This document shows, in pieces, positions 34,601-41,265 of a DNA stretch of 47,055 nucleotides. Source of the stretch: Culturomica sp. (GTDB lineage Bacteria > Bacteroidota > Bacteroidia > Bacteroidales > Marinifilaceae); assembly GCA_031271755.1 (NCBI GenBank), contig JAISVB010000002.1:1-47055 (forward strand), written 5' to 3'. A program made the translations under genes and the position numbers. The notes under the pieces are model-generated. The model did not search any database and was not told the DNA's origin. It saw only the letters and a list, made by a program, of their open reading frames with translations. Each line of letters starts with the position of its first letter. The first letter of the stretch is position 1.

Positions 34601-35185
34601 TTCCAAAGCCGCCATCAAAGGAGCAGCCTCCTCGTAACGCTCCTGTTCGGAAAGATTCCGGAACAACCAGAGTTGCACCTCCGTCAACAACGCTTCATCT
34701 TCCGGATATTGCCGCTGAATATATCGGAATGTATTGCCGGCCATCGTGTATTTCCGGTTGTAAAAATAGGCTTTCCCCAACAACAGGTAACACTTGGCGA
34801 TCTGATCGTTGAACTCTTTTTGCTTCCGGAAATTCTCGTAATTTTTGGAATCTTTGTTTCTCCGGCGTTTGGGCTTGACGGTGATGGAATGTTCGTCTAT
34901 GGCTTTCACCGCCTTCTCGATGGCATAATTCATGTCGGACTGGCACAGGGCGCGGGTCCGTTCGTCGTTGGAAACAAAAACAGGCAGCAGGTTGGTGTAA
35001 TCTTCCCGGTGATTCCGTTCCATTTTCTCCACCCCTCCCTTCAACGCCTCGTTCCCGTTGAAATAGACGTTGTAACGGGTGGTGAGTTCGTGGTACTGCC
35101 GGGTAAAGAAGTTGTTCTTTTTAGTCGAACACCCGGATAAGATCAGCAACAAGCCTGTAAGCACTATGCAATCTGTCCGCCTCAT
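31676..35185 (-). CDS. porW: PorW/SprE-like TPR lipoprotein (type IX secretion/gliding)
   Basis: The 1169-residue lipoprotein starts MRRTDCIVLTGLLLILSGC (C19) and continues STKKNNFFTRQYHELTTRYN, then VYFNGNEALKGG, the signature start of SprE/PorW. These proteins are TPR lipoproteins needed for type IX secretion and gliding. Many TPR helices fill residues 100-460 and 560-720. A charged coiled-coil section lies at about 420-460. The last 380 residues form three tandem modules (about 792-934, 935-1061 and 1062-1169), each with a motif like YRxFVVTxxN. It is longer than typical family members. Its ATG overlaps the mrp stop codon (ATGA), so the two are co-translated. Confidence 0.82.
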   Translation of the reverse strand: MRRTDCIVLTGLLLILSGCSTKKNNFFTRQYHELTTRYNVYFNGNEALKGGVEKMERNHREDYTNLLPVFVSNDERTRALCQSDMNYAIEKAVKAIDEHSITVKPKRRRNKDSKNYENFRKQKEFNDQIAKCYLLLGKAYFYNRKYTMAGNTFRYIQRQYPEDEALLTEVQLWLFRNLSEQERYEEAAPLMAALENTKLNRTQREMYVASKTDFYIRQQQYGAAIPAAEELIRECKSLKRKPRYQFLLSQLYLKEGQDALAAGMLKKAVRFNFDYEMVFNAKINMALAYREGDGSVKKRLNKMLKDAKNEDFQDRIYYALASIEEKEGEQEKAVEYYWKSVRSSVDNDNQKSLSFLKLGEYYYNKREYIPAQSCYDSCLFFMDSRIDGYEALKDRVTDLTELVTHLTVIQRQDSLQRVAELPEAERKALIDEKIRKVKEAEEQAKEAEQLAMQERSFFMRNDMMGQRTQYNVQNSGEGEWYFYNPVTISLGENEFKRKWGRRRLEDNWRRQNKAMMDPGESELLAVEGGEQEEGITDTKNAAFYLQDLPLTEEKMEASRKMVETAYYHAGEMYLYKFDDPEKALACFEEFIRRYPEGANIVSAYYLAYESAGQAGKPAVAEQYKGELLRRFPESDLAKGLQDPAYFRKMDSDLEAGNRMYEEAYGYYRDDYYPQALALCEEILRKYPENKLRPNVLLLRAMCMVNLRPESEARAALLEVTESKPNREILGVVNGILASMDVGDQPVLYTDANMADARSLRSTRNWQFDREEQPSGREEEKESPYQFNKEQEHYVAIVLPDSLKTTQNLQIQGRLAFINAGEQVAQGSKYEVKKETWWYKTEALEIGLFKNADQALGYVNRVGTDKTLLKNFRGGTYRLFAVGKENLPVVKRMRDVEGYVDFFIENYFTDKAQGEIISGRQGATAHLFNFDAGERHDFVLLLPFRKVNMNRIAEEVRRLDPAFGISREKYDSDLEMMVVKNIGNQEQAMDYLNSVSKSREIFEMLRGVNYRMFVVTPVNRAILQEYQNIEEYMQFFSVNYLSNQSAEIGVEEGDFVYKTDLPHKFVLFYPNQVDPFRLKAGFEQFNPTGLTLNNYKYDDTRDMMVVSGFVNKEESMRYFYAAVNDRKLFRDLRNADYRNFIITEGNLDVLREKREIEQYLLFFKKYYLDN

Positions 35186-36282
35186 GCATCTGTATGATTA
35201 CCCGTTGTTACCCGGACCCGGCTGGCTCCGGCGCTCTGCTCCGCAGCCCTTACCACACATTCCGCCAGCGCCGCAAAAGCCGCACCGGTCGCAGAACCGG
35301 GATCCAAAGCAACGGGTTTTCCTTCGTCCCCGCCGTCGCATATACCCTGTACGACCGGAATTTGTCCCAACAACGGCACTCCCTTCTCTTCCGCCAATTT
35401 CCGCCCGCCGTCTTTCCCGAAAATATAGTATCTGTTCTGCGGCAACTCCGCCGGCGTAAACCAGGCCATGTTCTCCACCAATCCCAACACCGGCACCCGG
35501 ACGCCCGGCGATTCGAACATGTTGATACCTTTCCGGGCGTCTGCCAGCGCCACCTGCTGCGGGGTCGTGACCACCACCGCTCCGGTCAGAGCGGCTGTCT
35601 GCACCAACGTCAGGTGAATGTCGCTGGTGCCGGGAGGCAGGTCGATCAGCAGGTAGTCCAATTCGCCCCAGAATCCCTGCTCGATCAGTTGTTTCAGGGC
35701 GTTGGAAGCCATCGGCCCCCGCCACACCGCCGCCGAATCCGGATCTACAAAAAAACCGATGGAGAGCAACCTGACCCCGTATTTTTCTACCGGAACAATG
35801 TATTCACGTCCGTCGTCCGCCTCGGTCATCACCGGCCGTTCCTCCTCCACTCCGAACATTTTGGGGATGGAAGGGCCGAAAATATCAGCGTCCACCAAAC
35901 CGACACGATACCCTTGCAGGCTCAGGGCGACCGCCAGGTTGACCGAAACCGTGGACTTCCCCACCCCCCCCTTGCCGGAGGAGACCGCAATGACAGCCTT
36001 TACCTTTTCCAAAGAGAGCGGCCGCTCCATCTCCTGCATGTAGACCGGCTCTATCCGGACGTTCCGGAAATCGCTTTTTTCCCGGATCACGCTTTCGCTT
36101 TTCCGGACAATAACAGCCGCAAAGGGATCCTCTTTTTTCTGGAACACCAATCGGAACGAAACCGTATCTCCCTCTATCTTCACCTGCTGCACCATGTCCA
36201 TCGAAACAATATCGCGGGAGGTACCCGGATATTTCACTTCCGAAAGCAGGAGCCTGATCTCTTGTAACTGTTGTTGCAACAT
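35182..36282 (-). CDS. mrp: Mrp/ApbC-type iron-sulfur carrier ATPase
   Basis: The start at 36282 (MLQQQLQEIRLLLSEV) gives 366 residues: an N-terminal DUF59/MIP18-like domain (about 1-85) and a ParA/MinD-type NTPase with the deviant Walker A motif GKGGVGKS at 103-110. The family carries or inserts Fe-S clusters. The usual CPxC cluster motif after the ENM motif is absent here: ENMAWFTPAELPQNRYYIFG replaces it, a form I recall from other Bacteroidetes. Its stop codon overlaps the start of the PorW-like gene by ATGA. A likely -7 box lies at 36328-36335. Confidence 0.93.
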   Translation of the reverse strand: MLQQQLQEIRLLLSEVKYPGTSRDIVSMDMVQQVKIEGDTVSFRLVFQKKEDPFAAVIVRKSESVIREKSDFRNVRIEPVYMQEMERPLSLEKVKAVIAVSSGKGGVGKSTVSVNLAVALSLQGYRVGLVDADIFGPSIPKMFGVEEERPVMTEADDGREYIVPVEKYGVRLLSIGFFVDPDSAAVWRGPMASNALKQLIEQGFWGELDYLLIDLPPGTSDIHLTLVQTAALTGAVVVTTPQQVALADARKGINMFESPGVRVPVLGLVENMAWFTPAELPQNRYYIFGKDGGRKLAEEKGVPLLGQIPVVQGICDGGDEGKPVALDPGSATGAAFAALAECVVRAAEQSAGASRVRVTTGNHTDA

Positions 36283-36327
36283 ACGCCTGTCCTTTATAAT
36301 ACGCAATATTCCGTGTGCTTGAAAGAG

Positions 36328-36335
36328 CAAAGGTA
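36328..36335 (-). promoter_or_regulatory. Predicted -7 box of the mrp operon
   Basis: TACCTTTG on the minus strand is an exact TAnnTTTG match, 45 bases upstream of the mrp ATG. I see no TTTG at the -33 distance. It would drive mrp, porW, tsaE and the OmpA-family gene. Confidence 0.5.
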
Positions 36336-36387
36336 AGATTTTACACGGTATGTTGAGAAGAAAGAAACAGATTTTAACGCAAAGGCA

Positions 36388-37095
36388 TTACAGTTGGGTG
36401 TGGTAGGATTTCAGGGCGTTACGCAAGGCTGCGTAACGGGGAGAAACGGTGCCCATCAACGCCCAGAATTTTTCGGAGTGGTTTTTTTCAAGCGTATGGC
36501 AAAGTTCGTGCAAAATGACGTAATCAATGAGTTCATCGGGCAACTTCATTAATTGAACGTTTAGTTGGATGTTGTTATTGAACGAACAACTTCCCCAATT
36601 GGAACGGTTGTTGCGGAAAGAGAGCTTCCGGTAAGTGAATCCGTATTGTTTCGCCAGATCCCGCACCCGGCCCGGCAACAACTGCCGGCATTCGAGCCGG
36701 TAAATCTCCGCCAGAAAGTTCCGGATGCTCTTTTCGACCCGCTCCGCACTCAGACCGGCGGGTATAAAAAGCGTGATCTCCTCTCCCTCCATTTTGTACG
36801 CCGCTTCAGGGTTCTCCGTTTCCCGGATCTTCACCGTATGCAGTTTGGTTTTGATGTCGGAACCAACCGACACGTCCATACCCGCCTCTTCTTCGTAACG
36901 GCTGATCCGCGCACTGTTCCGGACAATCCACTCTTTTTTCTCCGCCAGAAAATTTTCCACCTGCCGCCCGCTCACTCCGTAAGGCACGTTTACCCACACC
37001 CCCCGCCCCGGAGACATCCGGATGGAGAGGTGGCGGATGTGAGCGCCGCGCCGGATCGAAACAGTTCCGACACCTTTCAAATCGATCTGTTCCAT
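36388..37095 (-). CDS. YgjP-like zinc metallopeptidase (DUF45 family)
   Basis: The start at 37095 (MEQIDLKGVGTVSIRR) gives 235 residues; a longer reading would translate through a terminator hairpin. The family motifs are complete: NRSNWGSCS, then HELCH as the zinc-binding HExxH, and a downstream NHSEKFWALM in which the histidine is the likely third ligand. YgjP-like proteins are predicted cytoplasmic proteases whose substrates are not established; some occur beside restriction systems, but none is present here. The terminator of the upstream 96-aa gene ends eight bases before its start, so expression may depend on read-through. Confidence 0.92.
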   Translation of the reverse strand: MEQIDLKGVGTVSIRRGAHIRHLSIRMSPGRGVWVNVPYGVSGRQVENFLAEKKEWIVRNSARISRYEEEAGMDVSVGSDIKTKLHTVKIRETENPEAAYKMEGEEITLFIPAGLSAERVEKSIRNFLAEIYRLECRQLLPGRVRDLAKQYGFTYRKLSFRNNRSNWGSCSFNNNIQLNVQLMKLPDELIDYVILHELCHTLEKNHSEKFWALMGTVSPRYAALRNALKSYHTQL

Positions 37096-37103
37096 GTTGT
37101 AGC

Positions 37104-37130
37104 AAAAAGAGCGCCGGTTCCCCGGCACTC
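37104..37130 (-). terminator. Rho-independent terminator of the 96-aa gene
   Basis: On the minus strand GAGTGCCGG pairs with CCGGCGCTC (plus-strand arms 37122-37130 and 37109-37117) through a GGAA tetraloop, followed by TTTTT (complement of 37104-37108). The hairpin begins eight bases after the 96-aa stop codon and ends just before the YgjP-like start. Confidence 0.85.
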
Positions 37131-37138
37131 TCTGTCAT

Positions 37139-37429
37139 TTATTCGGCTGATTTTACCAGTTCGCTCAACTCCGTAAAAGCCTTGTCCGTCTTCGTCAGCA
37201 AATCCCGGAAAATGGAGGTATAGTACTCCCTGACCGCTTTTTTCTCTTTGGAAGAAGTGCCCTGACTGACCCGGTTGCGCAATTCGTTTCTCGTTGCGAT
37301 CATCTCCTTTACGATCTCTCCGACTTTCGGATCGTTCTTTCCCGACACTATGCTGTAATTAAAACAGTCGCCTATCACAGAGAAAGCCAAATAATCGATG
37401 TCTTTTTTTAATCTTCTGATGCTTGCCAT
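37139..37429 (-). CDS. Conserved small protein of unknown function
   Basis: A 96-residue, mostly helical, charged protein without signal peptide or membrane span (MASIRRLKKDIDYLAFSVIGDC...). The middle holds KVGEIVKEMIATRNELRNRV and the end FRDLLTKTDKAFTELSELVKSAE, which suggests a helical bundle. I recall similar small proteins in many Bacteroidales but no function. It is a transcription unit of its own: a consensus promoter (37483-37514) 54 bases upstream and a strong terminator immediately downstream. Confidence 0.85.
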   Translation of the reverse strand: MASIRRLKKDIDYLAFSVIGDCFNYSIVSGKNDPKVGEIVKEMIATRNELRNRVSQGTSSKEKKAVREYYTSIFRDLLTKTDKAFTELSELVKSAE

Positions 37430-37482
37430 AAAATTTGGATTTAAAGAATCTGTTTCAACCGTAAACAGATTCCGGATTTGTG

Positions 37483-37514
37483 CAAAAGTAGTAAAACGAT
37501 TTCAGAGCAGCAAA
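37483..37514 (-). promoter_or_regulatory. Consensus Bacteroidetes promoter of the 96-aa gene
   Basis: On the minus strand TTTG (plus-strand 37511-37514) and TACTTTTG (37483-37490) are separated by exactly 20 bases. Both boxes match the -33 TTTG and -7 TAnnTTTG consensus perfectly. It is the best promoter in the window. The -33 box lies four bases past the end of the toxin-like remnant. Confidence 0.8.
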
Positions 37515-37517
37515 TTT

Positions 37518-37695
37518 TTATTCTTTCAACAAAGCAGTATTAGACATGTCTTGAACGATTACCCCCCCATCCGTTATTTCGTAAGCTAAAACCCACTGTT
37601 TTCTGAATACAGCACAGCGGTAACCCAATGCATACCATTTTTGAAACGGCACATTTGGATTGTTTTCCGGAGAAATATTGTTTACTGTACCCGGT
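37518..37695 (-). pseudogene. C-terminal remnant of a gene, possibly a RelE/ParE-type toxin
   Basis: Reading the minus strand to the TAA at 37518-37520 gives a protein-like tail of about 58 residues. It includes NPNVPFQKWYALGYRCAVF, then RKQWVLAYEITDGGVIVQDM and SNTALLKE. Composition and the strand pattern (VFRKQWVLAYEI, GGVIVQDMS) look like the end of a RelE/ParE-family toxin; that identity is my recollection of similar proteins, not a search. No start codon or N-terminal half is present: upstream the frame runs into hairpin repeat copy B at 37696. It is best read as a gene cut by, or abutting, the repeat. Confidence 0.5.
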
Positions 37696-37885
37696 AAGCG
37701 AAGGTCTGTTGATTTCCGAAAGCGTGGTACGGAACGGCGAATTGTTTACTTGCTCCGGCTGAGCGACCGGAATCCGCTCTGCTTGACGAAGGAACGAAGT
37801 GACTGAGGAGGTTGCGGATTCCAGCGAAAGCCGGAGTGTAGTAAACCGACGTGAAGACCGCTTTCGGAAACAACAGGCCGAAGCG
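37696..37885. repeat. Long hairpin-forming intergenic repeat, copy B
   Basis: This 190-bp copy pairs GGTCTGTTG...TTTCCGAAAGC (37703-37723) with 37860-37879, GCTCCGGCT (37752-37760) with AGCCGGAG (37829-37836), and GGAATCCGC (37769-37777) with GCGGATTCC (37814-37822). Compared with copy A (31-306) several paired positions differ but remain paired. The loop shares GGAACGAAGTGAC with copy A and lacks the 29-nt palindrome insert. It starts 40 bases beyond the aroC stop codon, and the A-rich flank up to about 37917 is also similar to that of copy A. Together with the toxin-like remnant it occupies the 496-base gap between the 96-aa gene and aroC. Confidence 0.82.
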
Positions 37886-37925
37886 ACAGTGGAAAAAGCA
37901 AGAAAAAAGAAGGAAAAGTCTGCCA

Positions 37926-38975
37926 TTACAACCGCGTAGTCCGCTGTTCCAACAGAAGATCCAGCAGCACCATGGCGGCCATCGCCTCTACGACAGGTAC
38001 CGCCCGGGGAACCACACAGGGATCGTGCCGCCCTTTGGCCCGCAACGTCACCGGCCGGCCTTCCCGGTCAACCGTTTCCTGCGGGCAAGCAATCGTCGCC
38101 ACCGGTTTAAAAGCCACCCGGAAATAAATCTCTTCGCCATTCGATACGCCTCCCTGGATGCCGCCTGAACGGTTGGTCGCCGTCCGGATCCCCCCATCCG
38201 CCGGAACAAAAGCGTCGTTGTGCTCGCTTCCCCGCATAGAAGCCGCGGCAAAGCCGGAACCGTACTCAAACCCCCGGGCTGCATTAATAGTCAGCATAGC
38301 GTGCGCCAATTGAGCCTGCAGGCGGCGGAACACCGGTTCTCCCACCCCCGGTTTAACGCCGCTGATCACACAGTCTACCGTACCGCCGATACTGTCCCCC
38401 TCCTCTTTGACCTGCCGGACCAGGGCGTTCATCCGCTCCACTGTTTCCGGATCGGGGCGGCAAATGAAACCGGGGGAGGTTGTCCCCCCGACGGTTCCAA
38501 TGCGGGAGATAAAAGATTCTATTTGAATACCGTATATGGAAAGCACCTGCCGGGCTACGGCTCCCCCCACCACGCGGGCGATCTGCTCCCGGGCGGAAGA
38601 ACGCCCGCCGCCCCGGCAGTCGCGGATACCGTACTTTTGCTGCCAACTATAATCGGCGTGCGAGGGACGGTACACCTCCTTCAATTCGTCGTAATCCCGG
38701 CTGTTCCGGTCGGTATTCCGAACCAGAAACCCGATCGGCATGCCGGTGGTAACCCCCTCCGACAGGCCGGATAAAAACTCCACCCGGTCCGCCTCCCGGC
38801 GCGGCGTAGAGAGATCGGAATACCCCGGACGACGCCGGTCCAACTCCGCCTGCACCTGTTCCACGGAAAGCGCCAAACCGGCCGGACAACCGTCGATCAC
38901 CCCGCCGACCGCCTCCCCGTGCGACTCGCCGAACGAAGAGAGCGTGTATATCTTTCCGAAACTGTTACCGGCCAT
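37926..38975 (-). CDS. aroC: Chorismate synthase
   Basis: A 349-residue enzyme that makes chorismate from EPSP, the last step of the shikimate pathway, using reduced FMN. The N-terminus MAGNSFGKIYTLSSFGESHG holds the family signature GESHG. Further conserved parts are ELDRRRPGYSDLSTPRREAD, then GGGRSSAREQIARV, and the C-terminal GRHDPCVVPRAVPVVEAMAA. Length is normal. It follows the SlyD-like gene by 12 bases and probably shares its transcript. Repeat copy B lies 40 bases after its stop codon. Confidence 0.97.
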   Translation of the reverse strand: MAGNSFGKIYTLSSFGESHGEAVGGVIDGCPAGLALSVEQVQAELDRRRPGYSDLSTPRREADRVEFLSGLSEGVTTGMPIGFLVRNTDRNSRDYDELKEVYRPSHADYSWQQKYGIRDCRGGGRSSAREQIARVVGGAVARQVLSIYGIQIESFISRIGTVGGTTSPGFICRPDPETVERMNALVRQVKEEGDSIGGTVDCVISGVKPGVGEPVFRRLQAQLAHAMLTINAARGFEYGSGFAAASMRGSEHNDAFVPADGGIRTATNRSGGIQGGVSNGEEIYFRVAFKPVATIACPQETVDREGRPVTLRAKGRHDPCVVPRAVPVVEAMAAMVLLDLLLEQRTTRL

Positions 38976-38987
38976 CGTTTCTTCCGG

Positions 38988-39596
38988 TCAATGACACCCG
39001 CCGCACCCGCAACCCTCATCCCCGCCACCGCAATCGCAATCGCAATCGCAATCGCAATCGCCTCCGCCTCCGCCGCAATCCCCGCCGGAACCGCAACTGC
39101 CGCATCCCCCGCCGCACTTGTGAGCTTTCAACGCCTCCAACTCTTCGTCCGTAGCATCCCTGACAGCCAAAACCTCTCCCTTGAAATAGAGATCTTTTCC
39201 GGCCAGAGGGTGGTTAAAATCAATCCGCACCTCGTCCGCGCCGATCTCCACGATCTTTCCCTGTAAACGGCGGCCAATACTGTCCACCATCGGCAAAAAA
39301 TGACCGACCGCCATCTGCTCCGAAGGCGTCTCTTTAAAGATCTCTGCAGGCAGATCCACGATCATCTCCGGATTCACCGCACCGTATGCCTGGGCTGCAG
39401 GTATTTTGAAATCAAACCGTTCGTGCGCCTTTTTCCCCAGCAGGTTCATTTCAAAATACTCCAACGTCTGCCCCTGACCGCAGATAAATTCCAAAGGCGC
39501 CGCCGCGTCCGCCTTCTCCAATACATCCGATACATCGCCCTCCGTTCCGGTTCTCAACTCGTAACTCACCGACACCATTTTGTTTTTTGTGATCAT
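38988..39596 (-). CDS. slyD: SlyD-like FKBP peptidyl-prolyl isomerase with Cys-rich tail
   Basis: The start at 39596 (MITKNKMVSVSYELRT) gives 202 residues. The FKBP-like domain carries the SlyD pattern: VSVSYELRTGTEGDV, an inserted flap (ERFDFKIPAAQAYGAVNPEM), and VRIDFNHPLAGKDLYFKGEV. These enzymes act as proline isomerases and chaperones, and the tail binds metals such as nickel. Here the last 43 residues contain 12 cysteines among Gly and Asp, including five consecutive Asp-Cys pairs, and a final His, in place of the His-rich tail of E. coli SlyD. The five Asp-Cys pairs come from a perfect hexanucleotide repeat. Confidence 0.93.
   Translation of the reverse strand: MITKNKMVSVSYELRTGTEGDVSDVLEKADAAAPLEFICGQGQTLEYFEMNLLGKKAHERFDFKIPAAQAYGAVNPEMIVDLPAEIFKETPSEQMAVGHFLPMVDSIGRRLQGKIVEIGADEVRIDFNHPLAGKDLYFKGEVLAVRDATDEELEALKAHKCGGGCGSCGSGGDCGGGGGDCDCDCDCDCGGGDEGCGCGGCH
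39030..39059. repeat. Perfect (GCAATC)5 microsatellite within slyD
   Basis: Five exact copies of GCAATC lie in the slyD coding region; on the minus strand each encodes Asp-Cys. Because the unit is six bases, unit gain or loss would keep the frame and change the number of cysteines in the metal-binding tail. Confidence 0.95.
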
Positions 39597-39634
39597 CGCT
39601 TCCAATTTCTTTATAACCTTATTCTCTTTACAAT

Positions 39635-39665
39635 CTTGCAAAAATAAAGAAAATTACTACTTTCG
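39635..39665 (+). promoter_or_regulatory. Predicted nadB promoter
   Basis: CTTG at 39635-39638 and TACTTTCG at 39658-39665 are spaced by 19 bases and differ from the -33/-7 consensus by one base each. The ATG of nadB follows 22 bases later. The region overlaps the predicted slyD promoter on the other strand. Confidence 0.6.
39639..39646 (-). promoter_or_regulatory. Predicted -7 box of slyD-aroC
   Basis: The minus strand reads TATTTTTG, an exact TAnnTTTG match 42 bases before the slyD ATG. A -33 box is not convincing. It lies inside the nadB promoter spacer. Confidence 0.45.
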
Positions 39666-39687
39666 CACTAATTTTACGATCGAAAAA

Positions 39688-41256
39688 ATGCACCAGTACG
39701 ACTATATCATTGCGGGGAGCGGATTGGCCGGGCTATATGTCGCATACCACGCGGCAGCGTACGGAAAAGTGGCGCTGCTGACCAAATGCGGCATGACGGA
39801 AAGCAACTCGTATTTTGCACAGGGAGGCATTGCCGCCGTAACAGACGAAGACGACGCCCCCGGACTTCATTTTGAGGATACCATCATAGCGGGACGGGGC
39901 TTGTGCGACCATCCGGCAGTACACATTTTAGTCAACGAAGGGCCGCAACGGATCCAGGAACTGATCGACCTCGGCATGCACTTCGACATGGAGGACGGCA
40001 GCCTGGCGCTGGGACTGGAGGGCGGACACCACCGGAAAAGGATCCTGCACGCCGGAGGCGACGCCACCGGGCGGATGATCACCAATTTTATGATCGGGAA
40101 AGTGATCAACCACCCCGCGATCGACATCTTTGAAAACCATTCCGTGATCGGCGTCCTGAAAGACGACAAACAATGTTACGGAGTGCGTTCCTGGAGCTTT
40201 GCGGAAAGAAAAGAGGTGCTGTTCACGGGCGCCAACACCATCCTGACACTGGGCGGAGCATCCGCCATCTACAAACGCACCACCAATCCCCACACCACCA
40301 TCGGGGACGGTTTGGCTTTGGCCTACAACGCCGGCTGCGAAATCGCAGACATGGAATTCATCCAGTTCCACCCTTCCGCCCTGTACCGGGATGCCGAAGA
40401 GGCGTTCCTGATCAGTGAAGCCGTACGCGGCGAAGGGGCGCACCTGATCAACCTGCGGGGAGAGCGGTTTATGCCGGCCATACACGAATTGGCCGAACTG
40501 GCACCGAGGGACGTGGTCACACAAGCCATCTACCGGCAAATGCAGGAATACGGAGACACCCACGTGTGGCTCTCGTTGCGACACCTCGATCCCGAACGGG
40601 TAAAAAGCCGTTTCCCCAACATCTGCGAAAAATGCCGGGAATACGGACACGACCTCTGGGACCGGATCCCCGTTGCCCCCGCAGCACATTACACAGCAGG
40701 CGGCGTCCGGACAGACCTGAACGGCCAGACCAACCTTTCCCGGCTCTTTGTATGCGGTGAATTGGCATCGACCGGCATCATGGGAGCTAACAGATTAGCT
40801 TCCAACTCTTTGATCGAATGCTTAGTGTTCGGGAAAAGAGCCGTAGAGTTTTCCCGGCAGTACCTGCCGGAGCCTTGCCGGCCGGAATTTCAGCCGGTGT
40901 TCCGCTGCGACGACAGCAAAGCCTCCTCCTACATAGATTTGAAGAAAAACGTCGCGGAGATCATGACCCGGTACGCCGGGATCATCCGGGAAAAGAAACT
41001 GTTGCTGGAAGGCATGGAGCGGTTGGACAGACTGGAACGGGACATTCCGGAAATATACAACGAATACTACACCGTGATCAGCCGCAACCTGATCACGGTC
41101 GCCCGACTGATCATCTACTCCGCCCTGTATCGGAAAGAGAGCCGCGGAGGGCATTTCCGGAGCGATCATCCCGCAGAAAACAACGATTTTCTTTTTCACA
41201 TTATCCAACAGGCCGGAACCGAGATCCGAACCCTTCCGGTCAATACCGGCCTATAA
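39688..41256 (+). CDS. nadB: L-aspartate oxidase
   Basis: The ATG at 39688 (MHQYDYIIAGSGLAGLYVAY) gives 522 residues and places the FAD-binding GSGLAG at the normal N-terminal position; an upstream reading adds 36 unrelated residues. The enzyme oxidises aspartate to iminoaspartate, the first step of NAD synthesis. Conserved parts include NSYFAQGGIAAV, the substrate loop EGGHHRKRILHAGGDATG, VRGEGAHLINLRGERFMP and TAGGVRTDLNGQTNLSRLF. The helical C-terminal domain is complete. It begins the nadB-nadC-nadA run. Confidence 0.97.
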   Translation: MHQYDYIIAGSGLAGLYVAYHAAAYGKVALLTKCGMTESNSYFAQGGIAAVTDEDDAPGLHFEDTIIAGRGLCDHPAVHILVNEGPQRIQELIDLGMHFDMEDGSLALGLEGGHHRKRILHAGGDATGRMITNFMIGKVINHPAIDIFENHSVIGVLKDDKQCYGVRSWSFAERKEVLFTGANTILTLGGASAIYKRTTNPHTTIGDGLALAYNAGCEIADMEFIQFHPSALYRDAEEAFLISEAVRGEGAHLINLRGERFMPAIHELAELAPRDVVTQAIYRQMQEYGDTHVWLSLRHLDPERVKSRFPNICEKCREYGHDLWDRIPVAPAAHYTAGGVRTDLNGQTNLSRLFVCGELASTGIMGANRLASNSLIECLVFGKRAVEFSRQYLPEPCRPEFQPVFRCDDSKASSYIDLKKNVAEIMTRYAGIIREKKLLLEGMERLDRLERDIPEIYNEYYTVISRNLITVARLIIYSALYRKESRGGHFRSDHPAENNDFLFHIIQQAGTEIRTLPVNTGL

Positions 41257-41265
41257 ACATGTAGC

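Noticed and set aside
31937-35140. Very long plus-strand open frame (1067 codons)
   Set aside because: It is the antisense shadow of the PorW-like gene, whose signal peptide, lipobox, TPRs and operon position support the minus strand. The same holds for long antisense frames over pheT, the SusC genes and the LRR gene.
35182-36282. Missing CPxC motif in Mrp as a sign of inactivation
   Set aside because: The replacement sequence looks like that of other Bacteroidetes Mrp proteins as I recall them, and the NTPase motifs are intact, so it is probably a lineage trait.
37540-37926. 128-codon minus-strand open frame between the 96-aa gene and aroC
   Set aside because: It runs through hairpin repeat copy B with Ser/Arg-rich low-quality sequence and reads the toxin-like remnant in the wrong frame.
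39030-39059. Short regular repeats as a possible CRISPR array
   Set aside because: They are contiguous 6-bp units without spacers inside the slyD reading frame.
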